Shown piece by piece: positions 38,836-48,922 of a stretch of 64,000 nt of DNA (position 1 is its first letter; each line of letters starts with the position of its first letter). The translations under genes were made by a program, and so were the position numbers. Source of the stretch: Bradyrhizobium sp. KBS0727 (GTDB lineage Bacteria; Pseudomonadota; Alphaproteobacteria; Rhizobiales; Xanthobacteraceae). The stretch is from NCBI RefSeq assembly GCF_005937885.2, contig NZ_CP042176.1, positions 1-64,000 of the forward strand, given 5' to 3'. The notes beneath the pieces are model-generated. The model saw nothing but the letters and a program-made list of their open reading frames with translations. It was not told the DNA's origin and did no database searches.

Positions 38836-40395
38836 ATGATCCGCTCTTTCTTAACGGTATCGACGGGAACGCTGGCCTCGCGGCTGCTTGGGTTCGCGCG
38901 CGATTCCATCATCGCGGCGCTGCTCGGCGCCGGTCCGGTCGCGGACGCGTTCCTGGCGGCCTTTCAACTTGTCAACGTCGCCAGACGGCTGTTGACCGAA
39001 GGCGGCCTCAACGCGGCGCTGGTGCCGGCCTGGCTGCGCGTCCGCGAATCCGGCGGCGCCGTGGCCGCCGCGGCCTTCGCCGGCCGTGTGCTCGGCACCA
39101 TCACGGCCGCCTTGATCGCCGCTACCGCGTTGCTCGCGTTGTTGATGCCGTTCGTCCTCACCGTGCTGGCGCCGGGATTCCTCGGCCGCGAGACCTTGCA
39201 GCTCGCCGTCGACGATGCCCGCCTGATGCTGCCGTATCTCGCTTTCGCCGGCCCGGTGACCGTGCTGATGGCGTTGCTGAACGCGCAGGGCCGCTTCGCG
39301 TTGACGGCGTTCTCGCCGCTGTTGTTCAACATCGCGCTGATATCAGTGATGGCGGTGCTTCTGCTCCGGCAGCAGGATGCCACGAATGCCGCGCAGATCA
39401 TCGCCGCGACCGTCGGCATCGCCGGCCTGCTGCAGCTGTCGATGCTGGTCCTGCGCCGTGGCAACACCATCGCCATGCCGTTGCGCGTTTCGTTCGATGC
39501 GGAAATTCGCAGCTTTCTCGCCAAGGCGATCCCCGGCATGGTCGCCTCCAGCGCGCCGCAGCTGTTGATGATCGCAGGCGTCATCATCGCCTCGACCTCG
39601 CCGTCGGCGGTCTCCTGGCTTTATTTTGCCAACCGGCTGATCGAACTGCCGCTCGGCATCGTCGGTGTTGCCATGGGCACGGTGCTGATTCCGGAATTGA
39701 CGCGCGCGGTGCGCGGCGACGACCGTGCGGCTGTCGCTTACACGGAATCGCGCGGGCTCGAGCTCGCGGTCGGGCTCGCTCTGCCGGCGATGCTCGGCTT
39801 GATGGTGCTGAGCGAACCTGTGGTGCGGCTGTTGTTCGAACACGGCGCCTTCACCGCGGCGGATGCCACAGCGACCGCGCAGACGCTGACACGGCTGGCG
39901 CTGGCGCTGCCCGCCCATGTGCTGGTCAAGGCGCTGTCGCCGGCGTTCTTCGCGCGCGAGGACACGCTGACGCCGTTGCTGGCGACGCTCAAGGGCGTCG
40001 CGCTCGCGCTCGCTTTGGCTGTCCTGCTCGGTCACTTCTTCGGCGTCGGCGGCATCGCTGCCGCCATCGCGCTGGGCGCCTGGAGCACCGCATTGACCTT
40101 GATCCGCAGGGGCGCCGAGACGTTCGGATTTTCGATCGATCCCGATGCGCGCCGGAGGCTGCCGCGCATGGTCGCGGCGGCGCTGGCGATGGGTGCTCTG
40201 CTGTGGCTGATGGCGAGGTTGGTGCTGCCGCCGGCGGCCGCCGCGCATGGCCTCGCCCAGGCCGCCGTTCTCGCGATCTTGATCGTTGGCGGCATGGCGA
40301 TTTACGGCCTGTTTCTGCGGCTTTTCGGCATCACCGGCTGGCGCGACGCGGTTAGCGCGCTCCGGCGAACCAGGCCCGGCGACTTGCGCGAATAG
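38836..40395 (+). CDS. murJ: Lipid II flippase MurJ (MviN)
   Basis: MurJ flips lipid II across the inner membrane for peptidoglycan synthesis. The 519-residue protein has about fourteen membrane segments. It begins [20 protein letters not shown], a typical MurJ start with the conserved R-x-x-G-x-x-R/D pattern. Other family segments are [40 protein letters not shown] and [20 protein letters not shown]. The ATG at 38836 is the first in the conserved region. trpS follows 53 bp downstream in the same direction. Confidence 0.95.
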   Translation: MIRSFLTVSTGTLASRLLGFARDSIIAALLGAGPVADAFLAAFQLVNVARRLLTEGGLNAALVPAWLRVRESGGAVAAAAFAGRVLGTITAALIAATALLALLMPFVLTVLAPGFLGRETLQLAVDDARLMLPYLAFAGPVTVLMALLNAQGRFALTAFSPLLFNIALISVMAVLLLRQQDATNAAQIIAATVGIAGLLQLSMLVLRRGNTIAMPLRVSFDAEIRSFLAKAIPGMVASSAPQLLMIAGVIIASTSPSAVSWLYFANRLIELPLGIVGVAMGTVLIPELTRAVRGDDRAAVAYTESRGLELAVGLALPAMLGLMVLSEPVVRLLFEHGAFTAADATATAQTLTRLALALPAHVLVKALSPAFFAREDTLTPLLATLKGVALALALAVLLGHFFGVGGIAAAIALGAWSTALTLIRRGAETFGFSIDPDARRRLPRMVAAALAMGALLWLMARLVLPPAAAAHGLAQAAVLAILIVGGMAIYGLFLRLFGITGWRDAVSALRRTRPGDLRE

Positions 40396-40448
40396 GGTTC
40401 GCGTGGCAAACGACGCGCCACAGCGGCACACCTTCTGGAAAGCTAACC

Positions 40449-41501
40449 ATGGCCATGGTTGAACGGGTTTTTTCGGGCGTCCAGCCGACGGGCAATCTGC
40501 ATCTCGGCAATTACCTCGGCGCGATCGTCAATTTCGTCAAACTGCAACAGACTCATAATTGCATCTATTGCGTGGTCGACATGCATGCGATCACGCAAGG
40601 CGTGGATGTCTGGGGCGGGCCGGCCGAACTGGCGCGCAATACCCGCGAAGTGACCGCGGCCTTCATTGCCTCCGGCATCGATCCGAAGAAGCACATCGTG
40701 TTCAACCAGAGCCAGGTCTCCGGCCATGCCGAGCTGGCGTGGATCTTCAATTGCGTGGCGCGGATGGGCTGGCTCAACCGCATGACGCAGTTCAAGGACA
40801 AGGCCGGCAAGGATCGCGAGGCGGCGTCGGTCGGACTTTACGACTATCCGGTGCTGATGGCTGCCGACATTCTGGTCTATCGCGCCACCCATGTGCCGGT
40901 CGGCGAGGACCAGAAGCAGCATCTGGAGCTGTCGCGCGACATCGCGCAGAAGTTCAACAACGACTTCGGCGACTCGATCCGCGGCCATGGCTTCAATGAC
41001 GGACTGTTCTTTCCGCTGCCGGAGCCCGTGATCACCGGACCGGCGACGCGGGTGATGAGCCTGCGCGACGGCACCAAGAAGATGTCGAAGTCGGATGCGT
41101 CGGATAATTCGCGGATCAATTTGACCGACGACGCCGACACCATCGCGGCGAAGATCCGCAAGGCGAAGACCGATCCGGAACCGTTGCCGTCGGAAGAAAA
41201 GGGACTGGAAGCCCGCCCCGAGGCCGATAACCTCGTCGGCATCTATGCGGCGCTGTCCGGGCGCAGCAAGGCCGACGTGCTCGGGGAATTCGGCGGCGGA
41301 CAGTTTTCCAGCTTCAAAAACGCGCTGGTGGAACTTTGCGTCGAAAAGCTCGCGCCGATCGCGTCCGAGATGAAACGGCTGGTCGCCGATCCCGGCCATG
41401 TCGATTCGATCCTGATCGACGGCGCCGAGCGCGCAGAGGCGATCGCGCAGGAAACCATGAACGCGGCCAAGGACATCGTCGGCTTCATCCGCCGGCGCTA
41501 A
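40449..41501 (+). CDS. trpS: Tryptophanyl-tRNA synthetase
   Basis: The enzyme charges tRNA-Trp. The 350-residue class I synthetase starts [19 protein letters not shown]; the HIGH-type motif is His18-Leu-Gly-Asn21. The KMSKS loop is at residues 211-215 ([10 protein letters not shown]). Other typical segments are [20 protein letters not shown] and the Glu/Asp-rich active-site region. The length is normal. It follows murJ, an order I believe common in this group. A 22-bp tandem repeat lies 30 bp after the stop. Confidence 0.97.
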   Translation: MAMVERVFSGVQPTGNLHLGNYLGAIVNFVKLQQTHNCIYCVVDMHAITQGVDVWGGPAELARNTREVTAAFIASGIDPKKHIVFNQSQVSGHAELAWIFNCVARMGWLNRMTQFKDKAGKDREAASVGLYDYPVLMAADILVYRATHVPVGEDQKQHLELSRDIAQKFNNDFGDSIRGHGFNDGLFFPLPEPVITGPATRVMSLRDGTKKMSKSDASDNSRINLTDDADTIAAKIRKAKTDPEPLPSEEKGLEARPEADNLVGIYAALSGRSKADVLGEFGGGQFSSFKNALVELCVEKLAPIASEMKRLVADPGHVDSILIDGAERAEAIAQETMNAAKDIVGFIRRR

Positions 41502-41531
41502 TCCGATCGCAACGCGGCAATTGACGACGAC

Positions 41532-41597
41532 GCGATCGCGAATTCGCGACGCTGCGATCGCAAAGTTGCGACGCGGCGATCGCAAAGTTGCGACGCT
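41532..41597. repeat. Three tandem 22-bp repeats built on gcgatcgc
   Basis: Units are 41532-41553, 41554-41575 and 41576-41597. The second and third differ at one base; the first differs from them at a few bases in the middle (gaattc in place of aaagtt). Each begins with the 8-bp palindrome gcgatcgc and contains a second, partly complementary gcgac stretch, so the array can form hairpins. It lies between trpS and the universal stress protein gene. Confidence 0.85.
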
Positions 41598-41660
41598 GGC
41601 TTGTCGAAAGCGGTTGCGCCGTGGCAGCATGCGTCGGTTTGGCGCAGCACCGGGACATGC

Positions 41661-42155
41661 ATGACCACCCAGCGACGAAGCTACGAGGCGGGCCACCAGC
41701 CAAAATGTCTTGTTATCGTTGACGACACCGCGGAGTGGGACCGCGCGGTCTACTACGCCAGCCGCTGGGCGATCCGGGTCGGCGGCGGGGTGGTGATGCT
41801 GCGCGTCATCGAAATCGAGGACCAGAACCAGCAGTGGCTGGGCGTGGCCGACCTGATGCGCGCCGAGGCCGAGGATGCCGCCAATGAAGCGCTCGACCGC
41901 GCCGCCGGCCGCGCCAATGGCATTGCCGCGATCACGCCGGAACGGGTGATTCGCGAGGGCGATCCAACCGAACAGATCCTCGACGTGATCGACAAGGACG
42001 TCGACATTACGATGCTGGTGCTGGCGGCCAATCCCGGCGCCGAGGGCCCCGGCCCGCTGGTCACCCAGATGGCCGAGGCGGCCGGTTCCTTTCCGATCCC
42101 GGTCACCATTGTATCCGGCAATCTCAGCGACGCGGATATCGACGCGCTTTCGTAA
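41661..42155 (+). CDS. Universal stress protein family protein
   Basis: A 164-residue cytoplasmic UspA-fold protein, a group that binds ATP or responds to stress. It shows CLVIVDDTAEWDRAVYYASR at the N-terminal strand-helix, then VVMLRVIEIEDQNQQWLGVA and a C-terminal nucleotide-binding-like stretch MLVLAANPGAEGPGPLVTQM ending FPIPVTIVSGNLS. The G-x2-G-x9-G-S/T pattern of ATP-binding members is only partly present. The ATG at 41661 follows the tandem repeat region. It precedes the Nfu gene in the same direction. Confidence 0.88.
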   Translation: MTTQRRSYEAGHQPKCLVIVDDTAEWDRAVYYASRWAIRVGGGVVMLRVIEIEDQNQQWLGVADLMRAEAEDAANEALDRAAGRANGIAAITPERVIREGDPTEQILDVIDKDVDITMLVLAANPGAEGPGPLVTQMAEAAGSFPIPVTIVSGNLSDADIDALS

Positions 42156-42308
42156 TATGCCGCTAGTTTGAGGCGTTTTCCGCGTCCGAACCCGACAAAT
42201 GCAGGCCTGTGACGGCTGTCCTGCGCCCCTTGACCGTGCGTTGGCCGTCGCCATCTGCTACAGGGACACCACGCGCCGGCCTTGAACCGGCGACGCCGGA
42301 GAAAGCCA

Positions 42309-42878
42309 ATGTTCATCCAGACCGAAGCGACCCCCAATCCCGCCACCCTGAAATTCATTCCGGGCCGCGCCGTGCTCGACACCGGCACGATGGAATTCGC
42401 CAACCGTGAAGCCGCCGCACGCTCGCCGCTCGCCGAAAGACTGTTCGCCGTGTCAGGCGTCACCAGCGTGTTTTACGGATCCGATTTCGTCACCGTGACC
42501 AAGGACGACAGCGACTGGCAGCACCTGAAGCCCGCGATCCTTGGCGCCATCATGGAACACTATATGTCCGGTGCGCCGCTGCTGGCGGACGGCACGGTCG
42601 GCAACGACGAAGCGCTCGACCAGGAAGACGAGTTCTACGACGAGGCCGACGCCGAGACGGTCGAGACCATCAAGGACCTGATCGAGACCCGCGTGCGCCC
42701 CGCGGTCGCCAATGACGGCGGCGACATCACCTTCCGCGGCTTCAAGGACGGGATCGTCTATCTCAACATGAAGGGTTCCTGCGCCGGCTGCCCGTCATCG
42801 ACGGCCACCCTGCAGCACGGTATCCAGAACCTGCTGAGGCATTTCGTGCCTGACGTGGTTGAAGTCCGGCCGGTGTGA
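42309..42878 (+). CDS. NifU-like iron-sulfur cluster carrier protein (Nfu type)
   Basis: Nfu proteins carry and deliver Fe-S clusters to target enzymes. The 189-residue protein begins MFIQTEATPNPATLKFIPGR, the Nfu N-terminal domain. The C-terminal NifU domain has RPAVANDGGDITFRGFKDGI and the cluster-binding CxxC at Cys158-Ala-Gly-Cys161 in MKGSCAGCPSSTA. The domain order matches eukaryotic NFU1 and bacterial Nfu, not the A-type carrier NfuA of E. coli. A family B repeat follows the stop. Confidence 0.95.
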   Translation: MFIQTEATPNPATLKFIPGRAVLDTGTMEFANREAAARSPLAERLFAVSGVTSVFYGSDFVTVTKDDSDWQHLKPAILGAIMEHYMSGAPLLADGTVGNDEALDQEDEFYDEADAETVETIKDLIETRVRPAVANDGGDITFRGFKDGIVYLNMKGSCAGCPSSTATLQHGIQNLLRHFVPDVVEVRPV

Positions 42879-42886
42879 CGACACGC

Positions 42887-42989
42887 GTCATTCCGGGGCG
42901 ATGCGTTTGCATCGGACCCGGAATCTCGAGATTCTCAGATGTGCAATTGCACATCATAGTTCGTCGCTTCGCGACGCCCCGGAATGACT
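42887..42989. repeat. Palindromic intergenic repeat, family B, copy 2
   Basis: A 103-bp inverted repeat with gtcattccggggcg at the left and cgccccggaatgac at the right; the middle carries cgaagcgacg and short tga-containing arms. It lies directly after the Nfu stop, upstream of tsaB in the same direction. Confidence 0.85.
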
Positions 42990-43189
42990 CCTGAGCCTAC
43001 GCGCCCGACCGATGCTGGCGGCTTCGGCGGCAGGGCGCTGCCTGATGCCGCTGATGGATTGGATCTGCCTCTAATAATTAATGAACAATATCAAATACTT
43101 ATGCCAAAAGAGGTTGCGAGATACCGCTAACCTCCGGAAAAACGGTTGCGCCGGTTCCACGCCGCGTGAAAACGCGATAGGTGAAGGCG

Positions 43190-43885
43190 ATGCTGATCCT
43201 CGCCATCGATACCGCGCTTGATGCCTGCGCCGCGGCCGTGCTCGACACCGATGCGAACAGGATTCTCGCGCACGAGTCGCTGCCAATGAAGCGCGGCCAT
43301 GCTGAAGCCCTGATGCCGCTGATCGCGCGCGTGATGAAAGCCTCCGGTGTGGCATTCGATGCGCTGGATCGCATCGCGGCGACGACCGGTCCCGGCAGCT
43401 TTACCGGATTGCGCGTCGGCCTCTCCGCCGCACGCGGCATTGCCCTCGCGGCCAACAAGCCGGTGGTCGGATTGACGACGCTGACGGCCTACGCCGCGCC
43501 CGTCGTCAGCGAGAATGGCGAGCATCCGATCATCTCCGCGATCGATGCACGGCACGACCACGTGTATTTCCAGGTGGTGAGCGGCGACGGCGGTTCGCTG
43601 ATCAAGCCGAAAGTGGCGCCGATATCAGAGGCGCTCGAGGCGTCGCGCTTCGGCGCACCGCATCTGGTCGGCAATGCCGCGCAGATTCTCGCCGACCGCT
43701 GGCCGAAGGACGCGCCGCCGCCGTTCCAGGTCGATCTGCTTCCGGCGCCCGACATCGGCTGGGTGGCATGGCTCGGCGCCGCCGTCAGTCCCGAGACCGC
43801 GCCGGCCCGCCCCTATTACCTGCGCGCGCCCGACGCCAAGCCGCCAAAGGATCCGCTGCTCAACCCTGCGCCACCGGCATCCTGA
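43190..43885 (+). CDS. tsaB: tRNA N6-threonylcarbamoyladenosine biosynthesis protein TsaB
   Basis: TsaB is the non-catalytic partner of TsaD and TsaE in making the essential t6A37 tRNA modification. The 231-residue protein starts MLILAIDTALDACAAAV, has HAEALMPLIARVMKASGV and the family segment IAATTGPGSFTGLRVGLSAA. The ATG at 43190 is preceded by a ggtgaagg stretch; a GTG three codons earlier is possible. An AT-rich pocket at about 43073-43110 may hold the promoter. The stop overlaps the rimI ATG by one base, so the two are coupled. Confidence 0.95.
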   Translation: MLILAIDTALDACAAAVLDTDANRILAHESLPMKRGHAEALMPLIARVMKASGVAFDALDRIAATTGPGSFTGLRVGLSAARGIALAANKPVVGLTTLTAYAAPVVSENGEHPIISAIDARHDHVYFQVVSGDGGSLIKPKVAPISEALEASRFGAPHLVGNAAQILADRWPKDAPPPFQVDLLPAPDIGWVAWLGAAVSPETAPARPYYLRAPDAKPPKDPLLNPAPPAS

Positions 43886-44382
43886 TGGCAGGCCTGCTTC
43901 AATCCTGGTTCGTGAGATGGCGGGGCGGGGGCACCGCGTTGGTCGAACCGGCCGGCGCGCGCGACGCCGCGCGGCTGGCGCAACTGCATGGCGCGTCGTT
44001 TCATCGCGGCTGGGGCGAAGGCGAATTCGAAACCATGCTGACCGAGCGCAATACGCTGGTCGATCGGCTGAGACAGGGACGCAACATCATCGGCTTTGCG
44101 GTATCGCGCATCGCGGCCGACGAAGCCGAGATATTGTCGATCGCGATCGACGCGAAGGAGCGCGGCCGCGGCCTGTCGCGCAATCTTCTGATGATTCATT
44201 TGGGCCATCTCGCCGGCCGCGGCGTGCGCACGATATTTCTCGAAGTCGAGGAAAATAACCAGCCGGCGCGACGACTGTATGAATGGGCCGGATTCGGCGT
44301 CGTTGGACGCCGGGAACGCTATTATCAGCAGCCCGGCGGGGAGCAATTGAATGCACTTCTGATGCGGCGCGACTTGTCGTAA
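43885..44382 (+). CDS. rimI: Ribosomal protein bS18-alanine N-acetyltransferase RimI
   Basis: RimI acetylates the N-terminal alanine of ribosomal protein S18. The 165-residue GNAT protein shows AEILSIAIDAKERGRGLSRN, the acetyl-CoA binding motif, and IFLEVEENNQPARRLYEWAG followed by FGVVGRRERYYQQP, typical of RimI. Its ATG lies in the tsaB stop (TGATG-type overlap). The tsaB-rimI pairing is very common and supports the name. Confidence 0.93.
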   Translation: MAGLLQSWFVRWRGGGTALVEPAGARDAARLAQLHGASFHRGWGEGEFETMLTERNTLVDRLRQGRNIIGFAVSRIAADEAEILSIAIDAKERGRGLSRNLLMIHLGHLAGRGVRTIFLEVEENNQPARRLYEWAGFGVVGRRERYYQQPGGEQLNALLMRRDLS

Positions 44383-44432
44383 TATGCCCGCGGTGGCACA
44401 ACGCCGCGACCTGCTCTCCAAGGCCCGAGATC

Positions 44433-44885
44433 ATGCCCGTCCTTAAATCCCCGCCAGCGCACAAGAATAATACCGGCATCGAGGCGCGTTGCGCCGCCAC
44501 CGGCATGCGCATGACCGAGCAGCGCCGCGTCATCGCGCGCGTGCTCGCGGATTCCGTCGACCATCCCGACGTCGAGGAACTCTACCGGCGGTGCGCCGCG
44601 GTCGACGACAAGATCTCGATCTCGACCGTGTACCGCACCGTCAAGCTGTTCGAAGATGCCGGGATTATCGAGCGGCACGATTTCCGCGAGGGCCGCGCGC
44701 GCTACGAGCAGATGCCGGAGAGCCACCACGATCACCTGATCAACCTGCGCGACGGCAAGGTGATCGAATTCACCTCCGAGGAAATCGAGAAACTGCAGGC
44801 CGAGATCGCCCGCAAGCTCGGCTACAAGCTGGTCGACCACCGGCTGGAGCTCTATTGCGTCCCGCTCGACGACGACAAAAGCTGA
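44433..44885 (+). CDS. Fur-family transcriptional regulator, probably Mur-type
   Basis: A 150-residue metal-responsive repressor. The DNA-binding winged helix spans about residues 20-85 (MRMTEQRRVIARVLADSVDH; SISTVYRTVKLFEDAGIIER). The metal-site motif HHDH is at residues 98-101 and Glu-rich ligands follow. The C-terminal Cys-x-x-Cys pair of E. coli Fur is absent, and only Cys142 remains near the end, as in rhizobial Mur (manganese) regulators. It lies 50 bp after rimI, a typical place for this gene in Rhizobiales. It could regulate manganese uptake or cross-talk with iron genes such as feoAB. Confidence 0.88.
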   Translation: MPVLKSPPAHKNNTGIEARCAATGMRMTEQRRVIARVLADSVDHPDVEELYRRCAAVDDKISISTVYRTVKLFEDAGIIERHDFREGRARYEQMPESHHDHLINLRDGKVIEFTSEEIEKLQAEIARKLGYKLVDHRLELYCVPLDDDKS

Positions 44886-44900
44886 GCGTGTGCCTCGATA

Positions 44901-44944
44901 GCGTTTTCAAGCGAAGTGGGAACTGGTTCGCGTGAAGAAAACGC
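44901..44944. repeat. Inverted repeat at the HAD gene start
   Basis: Bases 44901-44915 (gcgttttcaagcgaa) are nearly complementary to 44927-44944 (ttcgcgtgaagaaaacgc). The same short gcgttttcaagcgaagtgg element is, to my recollection, dispersed in Bradyrhizobium intergenic regions; this needs a search. It includes the GTG assumed as the start of the next gene. Confidence 0.6.
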
Positions 44945-45645
44945 GTCAAAATAAAATCTTGAACGCGAACATCGATCTCGTCATTTTCGACTGCGACGGC
45001 GTGCTGGTCGACAGCGAAGTGATTTCCTGCCGCGCGCATGCCGAGACCCTGACACGTCACGGCTATCCGATCACACCGGAACAGGTGTTCGACCGTTTCC
45101 TCGGGCAGTCGATGCGGAAGGCCACGCTCGAAATTGAAGCCGAAATCGGCCGCCGCCTGCCGGATGATTTCCATACCCAGGTGTACGCCGAGATTTTCCG
45201 ATTGTTCGCGGCCTCGCTGCAAGCCACACCCCACATCGACGCGGCGCTCGCCGCGATTGCGGTCCCCGTGTGCGTCGCCTCAAGTGGCCCGCCCGAGAAG
45301 ATCAGCACCAGCCTCAATCACGTCGGACTGTACGACCGGTTCGCGCCCCACATTTTCTCCGCCGTGCAGGTAAGCAACGGCAAGCCGGCCCCGGACCTCT
45401 TCCTGTTCGCCGCCGAACAAATGCAGGCGTCCCCCGCCCGATGCCTCGTGATCGAGGACAGCGTGGCTGGCGTTGTTGCGGGCTGTGCTGCCGGGATGAC
45501 CGTGTTCGGTTTTCATGGCGGCAGCCATTGCCGGCCAGACACCGCCGACGTGCTGCGCGCCGCCGGCGCCGCGGTGATCTTCGACGATATGCGGCAATTG
45601 CCCGGGTTGATCGCCAAGATGGGGGCGACGGTCGTCGCGAATTGA
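44932..45645 (+). CDS. HAD-superfamily phosphatase (subfamily IA)
   Basis: A 237-residue hydrolase with motif I DLVIFDCDGVLVDSEVISCR (nucleophile Asp and general acid Asp), a helical cap, and motif II in VCVASSGPPEKIS. Motif III Lys is in SNGKPAPDLFLFAAEQM and the acidic motif IV is CLVIEDSVAGVVAG. This resembles sugar-phosphate and phosphoglycolate phosphatases; the substrate is unknown. The GTG start at 44932 lies in a repeated element, so TTG at 44959 may be the true start. A family B repeat follows. Confidence 0.88.
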   Translation: MKKTRQNKILNANIDLVIFDCDGVLVDSEVISCRAHAETLTRHGYPITPEQVFDRFLGQSMRKATLEIEAEIGRRLPDDFHTQVYAEIFRLFAASLQATPHIDAALAAIAVPVCVASSGPPEKISTSLNHVGLYDRFAPHIFSAVQVSNGKPAPDLFLFAAEQMQASPARCLVIEDSVAGVVAGCAAGMTVFGFHGGSHCRPDTADVLRAAGAAVIFDDMRQLPGLIAKMGATVVAN

Positions 45646-45647
45646 GT

Positions 45648-45752
45648 GTCATTCCGGGGCGATGCGTCAGCATCGAACCTCAGGAGTGCAATTGCACCCC
45701 CGGGGAATCTCGAGATTCCGGGTTCGACGCTGGCGCATCGCCCCGGAATGAC
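45648..45752. repeat. Palindromic intergenic repeat, family B, copy 3
   Basis: A 105-bp inverted repeat with gtcattccggggcgatgcgt at the left and gcgcatcgccccggaatgac at the right. It starts three bases after the HAD gene stop and lies upstream of miaB. Confidence 0.88.
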
Positions 45753-45840
45753 GGCCTTATCCGCTGGATTTCCGCCCCTTTAGCCTATATTTGACCCCTG
45801 ACGCCGCATTGGCGCCCTTCCAGCCCATTATCCAGGTTCC

Positions 45841-47259
<1,419 letters not shown>

Positions 47260-47263
47260 ACCC

Positions 47264-48319
47264 TTGCCAAAAAGCGCATCGGATTCACCTTCGCTCGCTC
47301 CCAGCCGCAAATTTGACCGCGACATGCAAAACCCGCCCGAAACCCAGGTCGTCATCGACCTCGACGACAATCGCGCCGCTTCCGCCCTGGTCGGTCCCTA
47401 CGGACAGAATCTCGCGCTGGTCGAACGCCGGCTCGGCGTCGTGGTCGATTCCCGCGGCAACCACATCACCATCGCCGGATCGCGCGACGGCTGCGACGCC
47501 GCGCGGCGCGTGCTGGAGACGCTCTACGGGCAGGCCACAAAGGGCCAGGATCTGGCGCAGGGCGACGTCGAAGGCGCCATCCGTGCGGTGATCGCGCAGG
47601 GTTCGTTGTTCGAATTCGACGCCAAGACCGCCAAGAGCCAGTTCGAGACCATCAACCTGCGCAAGCGCCCGGTGCGCGCGCGCACCGCCGCGCAGGATTC
47701 CTACATCCGCGCGCTGAAGCGCCACGAGCTGGTATTCGGCGTCGGCCCGGCCGGCACCGGCAAGACCTGGCTTGCGGTGGCGCACGCCGCCCAACTGTTC
47801 GAACGCAAGGAAGTCGACAAAATCATCCTGTCGCGGCCCGCGGTCGAGGCCGGCGAGCGGCTCGGCTTCCTGCCCGGCGACCTCAGAGAAAAGGTCGATC
47901 CCTATCTTCGACCGATCTATGACGCGCTGTACGACCTGATGGATTCACGGATCGTGGAGCGGGCGCTGCAGGCCGGCGAAATCGAGATCGCGCCGCTCGC
48001 CTTCATGCGCGGCCGCACGCTGACCAATGCCGCCATCATCCTCGACGAGGCGCAGAACACCACGTCGATGCAGATGAAGATGTTTTTGACCCGGCTCGGC
48101 GAGAACAGCCGCATGATCATCACCGGCGATCCCTCGCAGGTCGACCTGCCGCCCGGCCAGACCTCGGGATTGGCCGAGGCCGCCAGATTGCTCGACGGCG
48201 TCGAGGGCATCTCGCAGGTGAAATTCACGGCCGAGGACGTCATCCGCCATGAACTGGTGGCGCGAATTGTCGCCGCCTACGAGGGATTGCCGCAAAAGCC
48301 GGCAACCGGCCGATCTTGA
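47264..48319 (+). CDS. PhoH-family ATPase (YbeZ)
   Basis: A 351-residue PhoH-like P-loop ATPase, usually paired with YbeY in ribosome quality control and RNA maturation. Walker A GPAGTGKT is at residues 161-168 when counted from the TTG at 47264, and the Walker B-like segment is NAAIILDEAQNTTSMQMK. An N-terminal KH-like domain precedes it (DNRAASALVGPYGQNLALVE). The TTG start has gggag upstream; ATG at 47324 is the alternative. It is directly followed by ybeY, as in E. coli. Confidence 0.94.
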   Translation: MPKSASDSPSLAPSRKFDRDMQNPPETQVVIDLDDNRAASALVGPYGQNLALVERRLGVVVDSRGNHITIAGSRDGCDAARRVLETLYGQATKGQDLAQGDVEGAIRAVIAQGSLFEFDAKTAKSQFETINLRKRPVRARTAAQDSYIRALKRHELVFGVGPAGTGKTWLAVAHAAQLFERKEVDKIILSRPAVEAGERLGFLPGDLREKVDPYLRPIYDALYDLMDSRIVERALQAGEIEIAPLAFMRGRTLTNAAIILDEAQNTTSMQMKMFLTRLGENSRMIITGDPSQVDLPPGQTSGLAEAARLLDGVEGISQVKFTAEDVIRHELVARIVAAYEGLPQKPATGRS

Positions 48320-48417
48320 TCGAACCATCTTCGCTCCCGGACCTGCCTCAGGTGGTTCCGGGCCGCACCTTGAACGCTGGAATGCAAAACCCAACTACGC
48401 AATTGTCTGGAACGCTC

Positions 48418-48921
48418 GTGTCGTCCGCCCTTCCGCTCACTGAAGTTCTCGTCGTCGCCGATTGCTGGCAGACCGAGCCCGACGCCGAGGCGGTGATCCA
48501 TCGCGCCATCGAGGCCGCGGCCGAATTCGCCGACGCCGATGTCGGCGAGGCCGAGCTCGCAGTCATGCTGACCGACGATTCCGGGATTCGCACGCTCAAC
48601 AGTAACTGGCGCGGCATCGACAAGCCCACCAACGTGCTGTCGTTTCCGGCGCTGCAGGCCCCCGCCGGCGCGCCTTCCGACGCGCCGCGCATGCTCGGCG
48701 ATATCGCCATCGCCTTTGAGACCACGCGCAAGGAGGCCGACGAGGAACAGAAGCCGTTCGATCATCACCTCAGCCATCTAGCGGTTCACGGCTTCCTGCA
48801 CCTGATCGGATACGATCACGAGAATGACGACGACGCCGAAGCGATGGAAAGTCTCGAACGTGAAATCCTCGCACAACTCGGCATTCCCGATCCTTATGCG
48901 GACCGGGAACGGATGAACTGA
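48418..48921 (+). CDS. ybeY: Endoribonuclease YbeY
   Basis: YbeY is a zinc-dependent endoribonuclease for 16S rRNA 3' maturation and ribosome quality control. From GTG 48418 it has 167 residues beginning MSSALPLTEVLVVADCW. The zinc motif HxxxHxxxxxH is at His124, His128 and His134 in HGFLHLIGYDH. The conserved NxxWRGIDKPTNVLSFP segment is present. Frame is open upstream to a TTG at 48316 that overlaps the phoH stop, and an ATG at 48382 is also possible. GTG is chosen because the conserved protein begins there. Confidence 0.9.
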   Translation: MSSALPLTEVLVVADCWQTEPDAEAVIHRAIEAAAEFADADVGEAELAVMLTDDSGIRTLNSNWRGIDKPTNVLSFPALQAPAGAPSDAPRMLGDIAIAFETTRKEADEEQKPFDHHLSHLAVHGFLHLIGYDHENDDDAEAMESLEREILAQLGIPDPYADRERMN

Positions 48922-48922
48922 C

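Noticed and set aside
41532..41597. The tandem 22-bp array as a CRISPR
   Set aside because: Units are directly adjacent with no spacers.
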